Below, one piece after another: positions 17,759-26,364 of a DNA stretch of 64,000 nt. Within the stretch, counting starts at the first letter, position 1. Each line of letters begins with the position of its first letter. The DNA comes from Flavobacterium sp. HJJ (GTDB taxonomy: Bacteria; Bacteroidota; Bacteroidia; Flavobacteriales; Flavobacteriaceae). The stretch lies in NCBI RefSeq assembly GCF_015351475.1, contig NZ_JADKPR010000021.1, forward strand, positions 1 through 64,000. Reading direction: 5' to 3'. The notes beneath the pieces are model-generated. The model made no database searches, was not told the DNA's origin, and was given only the letters and a program-made list of their open reading frames with translations. A program made the translations under genes and the position numbers.

Positions 17759-18901
17759 ATGAGCAACCCAAAAATATGGTTATCCTCCCCGCACATGGGA
17801 GGCTCCGAACTTAACTACATACAGGATGCATTTGACTCGAATTGGATTGCTCCATTTGGAGCAAACATAACCGAATTTGAACATGATTTAGAAAAATACC
17901 TGTCTCATGGTGTTTTTGTAACCGCACTAAGTTCTGCAACCGCCGCTATTCATTTAGGCTTAATACTTTTAAATGTAAAACCAGGCGATGCAGTAATCTG
18001 TCAATCTCTGACATTTTCAGCATCAGCAAATCCAATTTTATATCAAGGAGCAGCTCCTATTTTCATTGACAGTGAATCACAAACCTGGAATCTTTGCCCT
18101 ATAGCTTTAGAAAATGCTATTGTAGATACGATTAACAAAGGACTGGTCCCGAAAGCAATAATAACAGTCCATCTATATGGAACCCCTTATAAAATAGACG
18201 AAGTTAGAGCCGTTGCCAACAAATATAACATTCCTATTCTTGAAGACAGTGCCGAAGCTTTGGGAAGCAGTTATAAAGGACAAAAATGCGGTACTTTTGG
18301 AGATATCAGCGTTTTTTCATTTAACGGAAATAAGATCATAACCACCTCTGGAGGAGGAGCCATAATCACTTCAAGCCAACAGCTGAAGAAAAAAACTCAG
18401 TTTTTAGCTTCGCAGGCCAAAGATGAAGCACCTCATTATCAGCACAGTGAACTGGGTTTTAATTACCAGATGAGCAATATTTGTGCTGGCATTGGACGCG
18501 GTCAGATGAAAGTTCTCGACAAACATATCGCACTGCGAAGAGCCATGCACGATTTTTATGTTTCTCTTTTCGAAAATATACCAGGAATCACTGTTTTTTC
18601 GACAACAGATCCAGACTATTTTTCCAACTATTGGCTGACTTCTATTCTTGTAGATCCTGCCAAAACCAAAAACGGAATCGATAAAGAAACTATACGGCTG
18701 ACTTTACTGGATTCAAATATAGAATGCAGACCTTTATGGAAACCAATGCACCTGCAGCCTTTGTATAAAAACTATCCATTCTATGGAGGAAAAACTGCCG
18801 AAACATTATTTGAAAATGGATTGAGCCTTCCTTCGGGATCAAACTTGAGCGATGCTGACAGGGAACGCATACAAATATGTATTTTAAATTTATTAAGCTG
18901 A
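17759..18901 (+). CDS. DegT/DnrJ/EryC1/StrS-family PLP aminotransferase
   Basis: This 380-residue protein has the nucleotide-sugar aminotransferase pattern: an N-terminal LSSPHMGGSELNYIQDAFDSNWIAPFG, ALSSATAAIHLGL (cofactor pocket), VHLYGTPYKIDEV, LEDSAEALGSSYKGQKCGTFGD (Asp binding the PLP ring nitrogen) and FSFNGNKIITTSGGGA with the Schiff-base Lys near residue 191. Such enzymes make 4-amino sugars for polysaccharide or glycoprotein glycans. They are often next to a sugar transferase and an acetyltransferase, but here the gene stands alone, so the pathway cannot be told from context. Confidence 0.92.
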   Translation: MSNPKIWLSSPHMGGSELNYIQDAFDSNWIAPFGANITEFEHDLEKYLSHGVFVTALSSATAAIHLGLILLNVKPGDAVICQSLTFSASANPILYQGAAPIFIDSESQTWNLCPIALENAIVDTINKGLVPKAIITVHLYGTPYKIDEVRAVANKYNIPILEDSAEALGSSYKGQKCGTFGDISVFSFNGNKIITTSGGGAIITSSQQLKKKTQFLASQAKDEAPHYQHSELGFNYQMSNICAGIGRGQMKVLDKHIALRRAMHDFYVSLFENIPGITVFSTTDPDYFSNYWLTSILVDPAKTKNGIDKETIRLTLLDSNIECRPLWKPMHLQPLYKNYPFYGGKTAETLFENGLSLPSGSNLSDADRERIQICILNLLS

Positions 18902-18998
18902 TTACTTTCTGAAATAATTATTTGGCATACAGAAAAATTCATATCGCCTTTATACATTATTAAATCAGAACAACTACAAATTCTACTAAATAAAAAAA

Positions 18999-19028
18999 GC
19001 TGCCAAAACCACAGAGGATTTTGACAGC
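18999..19028 (-). terminator. Terminator of the porin-like gene
   Basis: On the minus strand GCTGTCAAAA pairs with TTTTGGCAGC (one T-G pair) around a 10-nt loop, followed by seven T. It lies 58 bp past the stop codon at 19087. Confidence 0.8.
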
Positions 19029-19086
19029 CAAAAAAAAAATATTCTTTTATTATTTTTTGAAAAGTTTAAACTAAAGAAACTCTTTA

Positions 19087-20118
19087 TTAGAACCCATAAA
19101 CCACAGCCAAAAGAAATTGAGAAGCTGAACTAGCTGGAGCCAAATCTGAATCTTTAAAATAATCATCCGAATTACTATCTAATCTAAACTCAGGAATAAT
19201 AGTCAATCCGCTTACTTTATAGTTACCTGATAATGTAAAAGCCGTTACTGATTGATCAGCACCAATTCCATATAAAGCAACAGCCTCTTCTTTTGCTTTA
19301 AAATATTCAGCACGTAATCCTAATGAAAAAGCATCGGTAAAAGCATAAGAAGGGTATATTGCCGCTCCTGTATAACCTACTTTGTCTCCATTTGAAAAAT
19401 CAGCAGCATTCAAACCCAACTTGAATTTTTTACTAAGCTGGAAGGTTGCAGTCAAATCTACAATAGTACCACTTACAGAACCATCCATAAAATTAAGATA
19501 CGCACTAACTCCTTCAGTTGCAAAAGACAATTGACCTCCCACAGCATTTAATCCTTTCACTGGATCCGCTTTGTATGAATTCCATGTATCATTAAACACT
19601 CCTAACATTGCACCAAATTTATCAGATATTTTATAATTTGCTTTAACACCTGCATTTTGGAATGGTCCATTGGTAAACAAATAAGAAGTAGAATAGTTAA
19701 AATTACCTACAGGAGAAATTACCTCATATCCTATATATGTTCCCATATAACCAGCTGTAAAACTAAATTTATCTGAAACCGCATAGCTGGCATACAGATT
19801 TTGAATGTGGAATGAATTTACATCTGTTCCATCACCATTTGGAATTGACTGATACTGTCCTCTTGGCCCAAAAGAAACCTCACCAACAAAAGACACTTTT
19901 TTTATGCTTTTCTTAAATGCAATATCCAGCATCCCCAAAGAAACAGAATTCTGATCTGTTCCAAAACTCGTTCCAATATTTGGAACTTTTGCAAAATCGT
20001 ACTTGTAATATAAATCTCCAGAACCTGTAATCTCCAATGGTGTCGTTTCTGGTGCATCTTGTGCAAATGAAATACTCGTTGTTAAGGCTAAAACTAAAAT
20101 TGCTAATAATTTTTTCAT
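19087..20118 (-). CDS. Porin-like outer-membrane beta-barrel protein
   Basis: This 343-residue protein has a signal peptide (MKKLLAILVLALTTSISFAQ). The mature part starts LEITGSGDLYYKYDF, continues through alternating amphipathic strands (VGEVSFGPRGQY, FSFTAGYMGTYIGYEVISP, LGLNAADFSNGD) and ends SASQFLLAVVYGF with a C-terminal Phe, as expected for a barrel. It resembles the OmpL-like porin group of Bacteroidota. The substrate is unknown. It has its own terminator, and its upstream region is a 700-bp gene-free stretch. Confidence 0.85.
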   Translation of the reverse strand: MKKLLAILVLALTTSISFAQDAPETTPLEITGSGDLYYKYDFAKVPNIGTSFGTDQNSVSLGMLDIAFKKSIKKVSFVGEVSFGPRGQYQSIPNGDGTDVNSFHIQNLYASYAVSDKFSFTAGYMGTYIGYEVISPVGNFNYSTSYLFTNGPFQNAGVKANYKISDKFGAMLGVFNDTWNSYKADPVKGLNAVGGQLSFATEGVSAYLNFMDGSVSGTIVDLTATFQLSKKFKLGLNAADFSNGDKVGYTGAAIYPSYAFTDAFSLGLRAEYFKAKEEAVALYGIGADQSVTAFTLSGNYKVSGLTIIPEFRLDSNSDDYFKDSDLAPASSASQFLLAVVYGF

Positions 20119-20422
20119 GTTTAATTTGTTTTTTAGTTACTAATTTGAATAACGACTTCCTAGTCAGATTTTGTTATTTTTTTTCTTTCTTTGAAGCGAA
20201 ATTATTAACTTTTCGTTAACATGAAAATTTTTTTAACCGTTTCTGAAAAGAATTATTAATATCCAAAAATCATAGCATAAATATGATCAAATTATGTTTT
20301 TTTTGCTTTTATTTTAAAAATTCAATAATCACATTTTTAAATAATACCCATAAAAACAATACGTAATTATACTTATCAATACTTAAAAATTCTATTTTTA
20401 AATTAAAAAATTAAAATTAAAA

Positions 20423-20455
20423 AACATCACCCCCTAAAAAATAGGGGGTGATGTT
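20423..20455. terminator. Perfect hairpin in the gene-free region
   Basis: The arms AACATCACCCCCTA and TAGGGGGTGATGTT (14 bp, perfect) flank a 5-nt A loop, with A/T runs on both sides. It is nearly 370 bp from the aldehyde dehydrogenase stop and 300 bp from the porin start, so which transcript it ends is unclear. Confidence 0.65.
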
Positions 20456-20652
20456 GAAAAATTAAAAATTAAGCCGTAAAACAGCATCACTTCTTAGGTC
20501 AAAATCAAAACAGCATTCTTACTGTTCAAATCCTTAAACCCATTATTAAATGTGCTTAAGGATTCCGTTAACTAAACCACTATTGACTGAAAGTCCATAG
20601 ATTGGGTTAGGCAGACTGAAAGTGCAAGGTTGGATTGCGAAAATTGATGAAA

Positions 20653-20710
20653 TTTTGCCACAGATTCATAGATAAAAAATGATTTTAAAATCTGTGAATC
20701 TGTGGCAAAA
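20653..20710. repeat. Inverted repeat with 16-bp arms
   Basis: TTTTGCCACAGATTCA (20653-20668) and its perfect complement TGAATCTGTGGCAAAA (20695-20710) enclose 26 bp of AT-rich DNA. There is no clear target duplication. The CTGTGGC wording recurs in the element at 45646-45852, as ATCTGTGGCCTATT. Confidence 0.75.
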
Positions 20711-20820
20711 ACTTTTTTAGAAACTAAAGCGAGATGCACTGAAAGTGCATAGTTTTAAACTCTATTTGAGGCCAATAAAATTGAAATCATTCGCAAAAAC
20801 AACTTCAGCTAAGATTATAA

Positions 20821-22173
20821 TTACTCAATAATAACTGATTTCATATTCATAAATTCTTTGATACCAACACTGGATAATTCTCTCCCATAACCCGATTTTT
20901 TTGTTCCTCCAAAAGGAATTCTGGAATCTGAACGCACCAAAGAATTTACAAAAACATTTCCTGCTTCAATTTTTCTGGCTAAAATATAAGCCCGTTCTCT
21001 GTCTTCTGTCCAAATGGCCGAAGCCAAACCATATTTATGATTATTTGCAATTGCGACAGCCTCGTCTTCATTTTTTGCTCTAACGAGAACTGCCAACGGT
21101 CCAAAGGTTTCTTCCTGAAAAGCAATATTACCAGAGTCAACAAAATCAATCAGTGCAGGCTGAAAATTGCATTGATCCCTTTCTCCTCCAACTACCAATT
21201 GAGCACCTTGGCGTAAAGCATGTTCCAACTGACTGCTTAATTTTTCTGCTAAGTCAATTCTTGCCAAAGGCCCCATATCAATACCGCTTTGCAACGGATT
21301 TCCCTGCTGCAGTTTTCTTATTTTTTCGGCAAAAAGAAAAGCAAACTCATCGGCGGCTTTTTCTGTAACGATAAAACGCTTTGCACAGATACACGCCTGA
21401 CCTGCATTTAGCATTCTTGACTGTACAGCAACAGTAGCTGCTTTTTCTAAATCAGCATCATCCAAAACAATAAAAGCATCGGAACCTCCTAATTCCATCA
21501 CTGTTTTTTTGATATGCTTTCCTGCCAGCGCTGCCACCGAAGATCCTGCTGCTTCACTTCCAGTCAAAGTAATTCCCTGAACAATATCAGCTGCAATAAC
21601 ACTTTCTGCCTGAGAAATATCTATAATTATCTGCTGAAAAACTCCTTCAGGAAAACCAGCTTCCAAAAAAGCTTTTTCAATAGCTTTGGCGCATCCAATA
21701 ACATTTGGAGCATGTTTTAAAAGCGTAACATTACCTGCCATAACTGCAGGTGCTGCATAACGCAATACCTGCCAGAAAGGATAATTCCAAGGCATAATCG
21801 CAAATACTGCCCCCTGAGGATCATAAACAGACATACTTTTAAAAGGAGTGTCATAATATTCATCCTTAAGCATTTTTTCGGCATTTTCAGCATAAAAATC
21901 ACAATTTGCAGCTGATTTTTCAACCTCTGAAATTCCTTCAGAAAGAATTTTGCCCATTTCATTAGTAATAAGCAAACCTAATTCCTCTTTGTTAGTACGC
22001 AATATAACTGCCAGATTTCTCATTTTGTCGGCTCTTTCCTGAAAAGTAGTAGTGCGCCAATACTTGAATGCCGATTCAGATATCTTTAATTTATCCGCCA
22101 ATTGAGCATTAGTCAAGACTTCATGTTCTTCTAGTTCTGCTTGTGTGAATGGATTTATGGATTTGAATATCAT
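20821..22173 (-). CDS. Aldehyde dehydrogenase, succinate-semialdehyde type
   Basis: At 450 residues this matches the Sad/YneI-type NAD(P)-dependent succinate-semialdehyde dehydrogenases. Visible motifs are the cofactor-binding IMPWNYPFWQVLRYAAPAVMAGN and GITLTGSEAAG, the general base Glu in VMELGGSDAFIVLDDAD, the catalytic Cys in LNAGQACICAKR, and EETFGPLAVL and NSLVRSDSRIPFGGTKKSGYGREL near the end. It would oxidise an aldehyde such as succinate semialdehyde to the acid in the cytoplasm. No GABA or tricarboxylate genes lie nearby, so the physiological substrate is inferred from family likeness. Confidence 0.9.
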   Translation of the reverse strand: MIFKSINPFTQAELEEHEVLTNAQLADKLKISESAFKYWRTTTFQERADKMRNLAVILRTNKEELGLLITNEMGKILSEGISEVEKSAANCDFYAENAEKMLKDEYYDTPFKSMSVYDPQGAVFAIMPWNYPFWQVLRYAAPAVMAGNVTLLKHAPNVIGCAKAIEKAFLEAGFPEGVFQQIIIDISQAESVIAADIVQGITLTGSEAAGSSVAALAGKHIKKTVMELGGSDAFIVLDDADLEKAATVAVQSRMLNAGQACICAKRFIVTEKAADEFAFLFAEKIRKLQQGNPLQSGIDMGPLARIDLAEKLSSQLEHALRQGAQLVVGGERDQCNFQPALIDFVDSGNIAFQEETFGPLAVLVRAKNEDEAVAIANNHKYGLASAIWTEDRERAYILARKIEAGNVFVNSLVRSDSRIPFGGTKKSGYGRELSSVGIKEFMNMKSVIIE

Positions 22174-22308
22174 TTTAAAAGTTTATAAAGTTTAAAAAAC
22201 AGCAGTGCTGAAAATCTAATAATAAAGGTATGATAATCCTCTGAAAAAATATACGTCTTCAAATAACAGCCCCTAAATTTGAAATATAAATTACAATGCA
22301 CATTAAAC

Positions 22309-22491
22309 CACGGCATTCGCATTTAAAAAAAGATAAACACGAATTTCACCAATTAACATTAATTCTTATCAAAATTGAAATCAAATTTTACAACTTTTAC
22401 AGTTTCGAATATTTTGTGTAATTAAACAGCAATCTTAATTCGTGCAGATTAGTGTAATTCGTGTCAGAAACTTTTAAAAGCGAATGCCGTA
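22309..22491 (-). mobile_element. Non-autonomous element (MITE-like), copy 2
   Basis: This 183-bp element is the inverse-orientation partner of the one at 14576-14759. Its ends are CACGGCATTCGC on the left and, read inward from the right, TACGGCATTCGC. A perfect 9-bp direct repeat, ACATTAAAC, flanks it at 22300-22308 and 22492-22500. This differs from the duplication at copy 1, which shows two independent insertions. It occupies much of the 459-bp space between the dehydrogenase and GNAT genes, where no gene is visible. Confidence 0.85.
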
Positions 22492-22587
22492 ACATTAAAC
22501 TGAAATAATGCTATTTTTTTTGTTTTTTGAGTAAGAAAACAGCGTTAAACCAATTAAATCTGAAATATTATTGAAATACATGATTAT

Positions 22588-22595
22588 TATTTTTG
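22588..22595 (+). promoter_or_regulatory. Possible -7 box for the GNAT gene
   Basis: TATTTTTG fits TAnnTTTG 38-45 bp before the ATG. A TTG at 22571-22573 is only 14 nt upstream, closer than usual. Confidence 0.4.
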
Positions 22596-22632
22596 TACAT
22601 TTAGTTTTCTAACTAACACAACCAGCACAATT

Positions 22633-23082
22633 ATGATACGAAAAGCTAACATTCAAGACTTGGATCAATTAACAAATCTGTTTGACCAATATGTAGTTTT
22701 TTATAAAAACCCATCCAATTATGAAAAACATTATGCCTATCTAAAAGAAAGATTAGAAAATAATGAAGCCGTAATTTTTGTAGCTTATGATGATGCATAT
22801 CCTGATAAAATTATTGGTTTTGCACTCATTTACATCACTTTTTCTTCATTGGCACTCAATAGAATACTAATCTTAAACGATCTTTTTGTAGATCCATCAG
22901 CACGAAAAAAAGGAATAGGCGAACAATTAATTACACAAACTGAAGCATTTGCTAAAGAGCTGGGCTCTCCTACCATTCGTCTGAGAACCGCCAAAAATAA
23001 TAATGCAGCCCAAAAATTATATCATAAAATGGGTTTTGTAAGAGAAGATTACCTTTACAGCTATGATCTTACTATTTTATAA
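22633..23082 (+). CDS. GNAT-family N-acetyltransferase
   Basis: This 149-residue protein has the GNAT fold pattern: MIRKANIQDLDQLTNLFDQYV at the start, then the acetyl-CoA motif LNDLFVDPSARKKGIGEQLI (R-x-x-G-x-G type), then IRLRTAKNNNAAQKLYHKMGFVRED, the usual motif B near the end. It would transfer an acetyl group from acetyl-CoA to an amine; the acceptor is unknown. It stands alone and is followed by a convergent hairpin. Confidence 0.93.
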   Translation: MIRKANIQDLDQLTNLFDQYVVFYKNPSNYEKHYAYLKERLENNEAVIFVAYDDAYPDKIIGFALIYITFSSLALNRILILNDLFVDPSARKKGIGEQLITQTEAFAKELGSPTIRLRTAKNNNAAQKLYHKMGFVREDYLYSYDLTIL

Positions 23083-23103
23083 TCTCACTTAGTAAAACTG
23101 AAA

Positions 23104-23135
23104 AAATGAGGACTCCTAATCGAAAGTCCTCATTT
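23104..23135. terminator. Terminator between GNAT gene and hybrid kinase gene
   Basis: The stem AAATGAGGACT / AGTCCTCATTT (11 bp, 10-nt loop) is followed by T8. It can stop the plus-strand transcript and, having A-runs on the other side, also the converging kinase transcript. Confidence 0.85.
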
Positions 23136-23153
23136 TTTTTGAATAAAATAAAT

Positions 23154-25268
23154 CTAATTAGCTGAATTGTTTTGAAACACCTTGGTAATTATTTCATAGA
23201 TTTTTTCTTTATCTAAAGGTTTAGTAATATAAGCTGAAAAACCGGCTTTCATTATCCTTTCTTTCACTTCTGATGAAGAATGAGCTGTCTGAGCAATTAC
23301 AATCAGGTCTGGATTCTCTTTTTTAATTATTTCAAAAGCCTCATAACCATCTAAAACAGGCATTTTAATATCCATTAAAATCAAATCTATCGCCGGATTT
23401 GACCTACTGATATCTACTACTTCCTGACCGTTTCTTGCTCTTATAACAGAGTGTTTTTTTAATTCCAATATTGTTTTTAACAACAAAAAATTGATATTAT
23501 CATCTTCAGCTACTAAAATATTTTTAGAATCAGAGTTTTTATTCAGACATTCTTCATCGGGATCTTTATTTTCCTCAATATATTCTTCGTAAATCAATGG
23601 AATTGTAAATTTAAAAACAGAACCTCCTCCATAAACTGATTCAACATGAATTTCACCGCCAAGCATTTCAACATAAGCCTTGGAAATAGATAAGCCTAAT
23701 CCTAATCCGCTAAGTGATATTGAATAATCATCTTCAACTCTTCGAAAACGGTCAAAAACAACTTTCAGATCATTTTTACTGATTCCAATACCTGTATCTT
23801 CAACTCTAAACTCTATCAGCTGTTCCTCTTTATCTATCGAATAACCAAAGGCAACATGTCCGCTGTCTGTAAATTTTATTGCATTTGTAAGCAGGTTAAC
23901 AATTATCTGCTTCAGCTTTACTTCATCCGTTAAAATATTATTTTCTAATTTCTCAGTGCTTTCGCTAATATAAAAATTAATGCTTTTATCCTCAGGTATT
24001 GTCACTTTTAGTGTATTATACAGTTCCTTAATGCATTTTTCAATATCCAGCCCTTTATAATTGGGCATTATCAGTTTTGCATCAATCTTTGACATTTCAA
24101 TTAAATCTTCAATAATAGACACCAAACTTTTGCCGCTGCTATTGATGATTTTCAAATATTTCATTTTCAGATCTTCGCTTAAATTTTCATTTAAAAGCAA
24201 ATCTGAAAACCCGATAATAGCATTCATAGGTGTTCTAATTTCATGAGATAAATTAGCAAGGAAAGTCGACTTTAGTTTATCACTTTCTTCAGCTTTCTGT
24301 TTGGATTTTTCCAATTGAAACCGATTCTTTCTATGATCTTCAAACAAATTTCCGATATGTCCAAATTCCCCTGGCTCCCTTTTTAACAGACTAATTGAAA
24401 TCTCTCTGTCGGTCTCTAAAATATTTGTTACTAAACGCAATGGTCTGTAAACCCATTTTCTGGAATAATAAACCGCGGCTATAAGTCCTATCAATGTAGT
24501 AATGACAATAATCAGCAGCAGTTCTTTGGTTCTTTCAAAATTAAGATAAGAAGATCTCTCAAACAATAATTTCCCAACTGTATAATTTTTATGATCTTTA
24601 AGCTGTATTAATGATGTCATTTTTTTATCTCCAATAAGACTGACATCTCCATTATTTAAAAGCCGGACATTAGAACTGCAGATATCTTCTAAATTTTTAA
24701 AATATTCCTTATCTAATAACCGAGCCATGAACATATATCCAGCTGGTTTCGTTTTAATTTTTCTAGGATCATTTGAAGCATGAATTGTACCTCCAAGCAC
24801 CTCGACTATACCCTCAGGAACTCTCATGTAAAATCTGGAAAACTTGGTTTTATACAAAACTCTCATAGCCTGTTTTGCTATAAAATCTTTGGATTTAAAA
24901 TCAGGCTTTGCAATGCTTGTAATAAACTTTTTATCAAGACCATAAATCGAAATATAATCTACCTCATAAGTAGGAAATTCATTTGCAATATATTTTTTAA
25001 ACCAAAGTGTGTCTTTCGATTTTGTAAAATTGACTAAAGCATCCCAATAAGTAAGATCATTTATGGTAACTATCTGGGTTTTCGAATTAAAATCAAATAA
25101 TCGATTTATCTCTGTTTTATATTGATTTGAATTAGCTTTGAAAACATCATTTTCCTGCTGTACTGTATATAAATAAAGGGAAAGAAATAACAATATAAAA
25201 AGCGAACAAATACTAATGATTAACAGTACCAATTTAAAGTAAGTCGTTAATTTTAATGTTAATTTCAT
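23154..25268 (-). CDS. CHASE4-domain hybrid sensor histidine kinase
   Basis: From ATG 25268 the protein is 704 residues and opens MKLTLKLTTYFKLVLLIISICSLF, a normal first membrane segment. The longer frame adds 28 unlikely residues. A periplasmic CHASE4 sensor (about 40-240, with IVTINDLTYWDALVNFTKSKD and FISIYGLDKKF-type strands) is followed by a second membrane segment (LLLIIVITTLIGLIAAVYY), a linker, the kinase H-box LANLSHEIRTPMNAII, the ATPase motifs (KLKQIIVNLLTNAIKF, DTGIGIS, GLGLGLSISKAYVEMLGG) and a C-terminal receiver (ILVAEDDN, phospho-acceptor in LILMDIKMPVLDGYEAF). There is no output domain. It lies beside the mannan locus, but nothing links it functionally. Confidence 0.92.
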   Translation of the reverse strand: MKLTLKLTTYFKLVLLIISICSLFILLFLSLYLYTVQQENDVFKANSNQYKTEINRLFDFNSKTQIVTINDLTYWDALVNFTKSKDTLWFKKYIANEFPTYEVDYISIYGLDKKFITSIAKPDFKSKDFIAKQAMRVLYKTKFSRFYMRVPEGIVEVLGGTIHASNDPRKIKTKPAGYMFMARLLDKEYFKNLEDICSSNVRLLNNGDVSLIGDKKMTSLIQLKDHKNYTVGKLLFERSSYLNFERTKELLLIIVITTLIGLIAAVYYSRKWVYRPLRLVTNILETDREISISLLKREPGEFGHIGNLFEDHRKNRFQLEKSKQKAEESDKLKSTFLANLSHEIRTPMNAIIGFSDLLLNENLSEDLKMKYLKIINSSGKSLVSIIEDLIEMSKIDAKLIMPNYKGLDIEKCIKELYNTLKVTIPEDKSINFYISESTEKLENNILTDEVKLKQIIVNLLTNAIKFTDSGHVAFGYSIDKEEQLIEFRVEDTGIGISKNDLKVVFDRFRRVEDDYSISLSGLGLGLSISKAYVEMLGGEIHVESVYGGGSVFKFTIPLIYEEYIEENKDPDEECLNKNSDSKNILVAEDDNINFLLLKTILELKKHSVIRARNGQEVVDISRSNPAIDLILMDIKMPVLDGYEAFEIIKKENPDLIVIAQTAHSSSEVKERIMKAGFSAYITKPLDKEKIYEIITKVFQNNSAN

Positions 25269-25343
25269 ATAGTTACTATCAATGTAGATGCGTCCAATGC
25301 TGCCAAAAAAGAGGCGCAATATAGTTCTTTTTGGAACACAAAA

Positions 25344-25373
25344 AAAAACCAACTCATTGAAAAATTGGTTTTT
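25344..25373 (-). terminator. Terminator after the GH5-GH27-GH2 gene group
   Basis: AAAAACCAA pairs with TTGGTTTTT around a 12-nt loop and is flanked by A/T runs. It lies 15 bp past the GH5 stop and before the hybrid kinase start. Confidence 0.75.
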
Positions 25374-25387
25374 ATGTTTTTTTAAAT

Positions 25388-26362
25388 CTAATTCTTACTA
25401 TTAAATTTTCTTAGCAGTTCTTTTGTTTTCAAACCAGATTCATTCAGGTCTTCATCTTTCCAATTTCCTTCAGAACTGGCAGATTTTTTTAACATCGAAC
25501 ATGTTTCTGTCTTGTCAGAAATTGACCAAACTACCCAGCTTAATTTTTTACTCTCCATCCAGTCAATATATTCCTGCCATGCAGTATAATTCATAGGACC
25601 GTCACCAGAAGCTTCCATTCCGGCCGATTCTGAGATAAAAACAGGCAAACCGCTTTTTATGGCTTCATCTGTTCTATCTCTAAGCTCTTTTTGATGCGTT
25701 GCAGCATAAAAATGCATGGTGTACATTAAATTATCATAGCCTTTTATAGGGTCAGCTGCTGGTAAATTTACATCTTGGTCCCACCTTGGGCATCCTACTA
25801 AAATAATATTATCCGGATCGTTTGCTCTAATGACTTTAATTACTTCTTCGGCATAGGCTTTTACTTCCGGCCAGGTTTCGTAGTCCGGTTCATTAAAGAC
25901 CTCATAAATTACATTTGGATATTTCCCGTATTTCCTGGAGATTCCGTCAAAATATTCTTTGGCTTCTTTCAAATTAATATTATGACTGTGCCAATCGACA
26001 ATCACATAAATATCGGATTTGATTGCACCTTTTATAACCGCATCTATTTTTTCTTTAGAAAATTCAGGTTCTTTTATATAAGCATACTGCCCAATTTCGA
26101 TTCCCAATGCTGCACGCACAATATTGCAGCTGAAATCCTTTTTCAGCCAGTCTACCGCTTTTTCATTATAAAATCTTGGCCACATACTATGCCAGCCAAA
26201 ACTTACGCCTCTCAAAACAATTGGGCTTTGGTTTTTATCCACCAGCTGAGTTCCTTTTACGCTTAGCTGTCCGTGCTTTTTTACGAATTGTGCGCTTGCG
26301 ATGCTGCAGCTTAGTACCAGCAAAAGCAGAATAATTTTAGATTTAAAGTTCATCTCTATCAT
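25388..26362 (-). CDS. GH5 endoglucanase-like (GH5_2-type), secreted
   Basis: This 324-residue enzyme has a signal peptide (KIILLLLVLSCSIASAQ). The fold pattern GQLSVKGTQLVDKNQSPIVLRGVSFG is typical of the GH5 subfamily 2 cellulases. The acid/base is Glu158 in YEVFNEP, the nucleophile is Glu245 in VFISESAG, and MHFYAATH and WVVWSISDK are present. Established members cut beta-1,4-glucan. In a mannan locus the likely task is cutting glucose-containing stretches of glucomannan; that is inference. The start at 26362 is 2 bp after the GH27 stop, suggesting coupling; ATG 26353 is an alternative. Confidence 0.9.
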   Translation of the reverse strand: MIEMNFKSKIILLLLVLSCSIASAQFVKKHGQLSVKGTQLVDKNQSPIVLRGVSFGWHSMWPRFYNEKAVDWLKKDFSCNIVRAALGIEIGQYAYIKEPEFSKEKIDAVIKGAIKSDIYVIVDWHSHNINLKEAKEYFDGISRKYGKYPNVIYEVFNEPDYETWPEVKAYAEEVIKVIRANDPDNIILVGCPRWDQDVNLPAADPIKGYDNLMYTMHFYAATHQKELRDRTDEAIKSGLPVFISESAGMEASGDGPMNYTAWQEYIDWMESKKLSWVVWSISDKTETCSMLKKSASSEGNWKDEDLNESGLKTKELLRKFNSKN

Positions 26363-26364
26363 TT

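Larger units (their letters stand above)
20119..20820. other. 702-bp gene-free region rich in hairpins
   Basis: I see no gene here. The first 300 bp are AT-rich, with nothing recognised beyond the porin leader. Then come a perfect terminator-like hairpin (20423-20455), a small inverted repeat AATCCTTAA / TTAAGGATT (20529-20564), three copies of an ACTGAAAGTSCA motif (near 20586, 20615 and 20738), and a 16-bp inverted repeat (20653-20710). The right part lies just past the stop of the aldehyde dehydrogenase gene. Confidence 0.7.

Noticed and set aside
20653..20710. The 16-bp inverted repeat as a transposon
   Set aside because: There is no flanking direct repeat and only one copy in the window.
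23154..25268. The CHASE4 hybrid kinase as regulator of the mannan locus
   Set aside because: It has no DNA-binding output, is cut off by terminators on both sides, and differs from HTCS regulators used by such loci.
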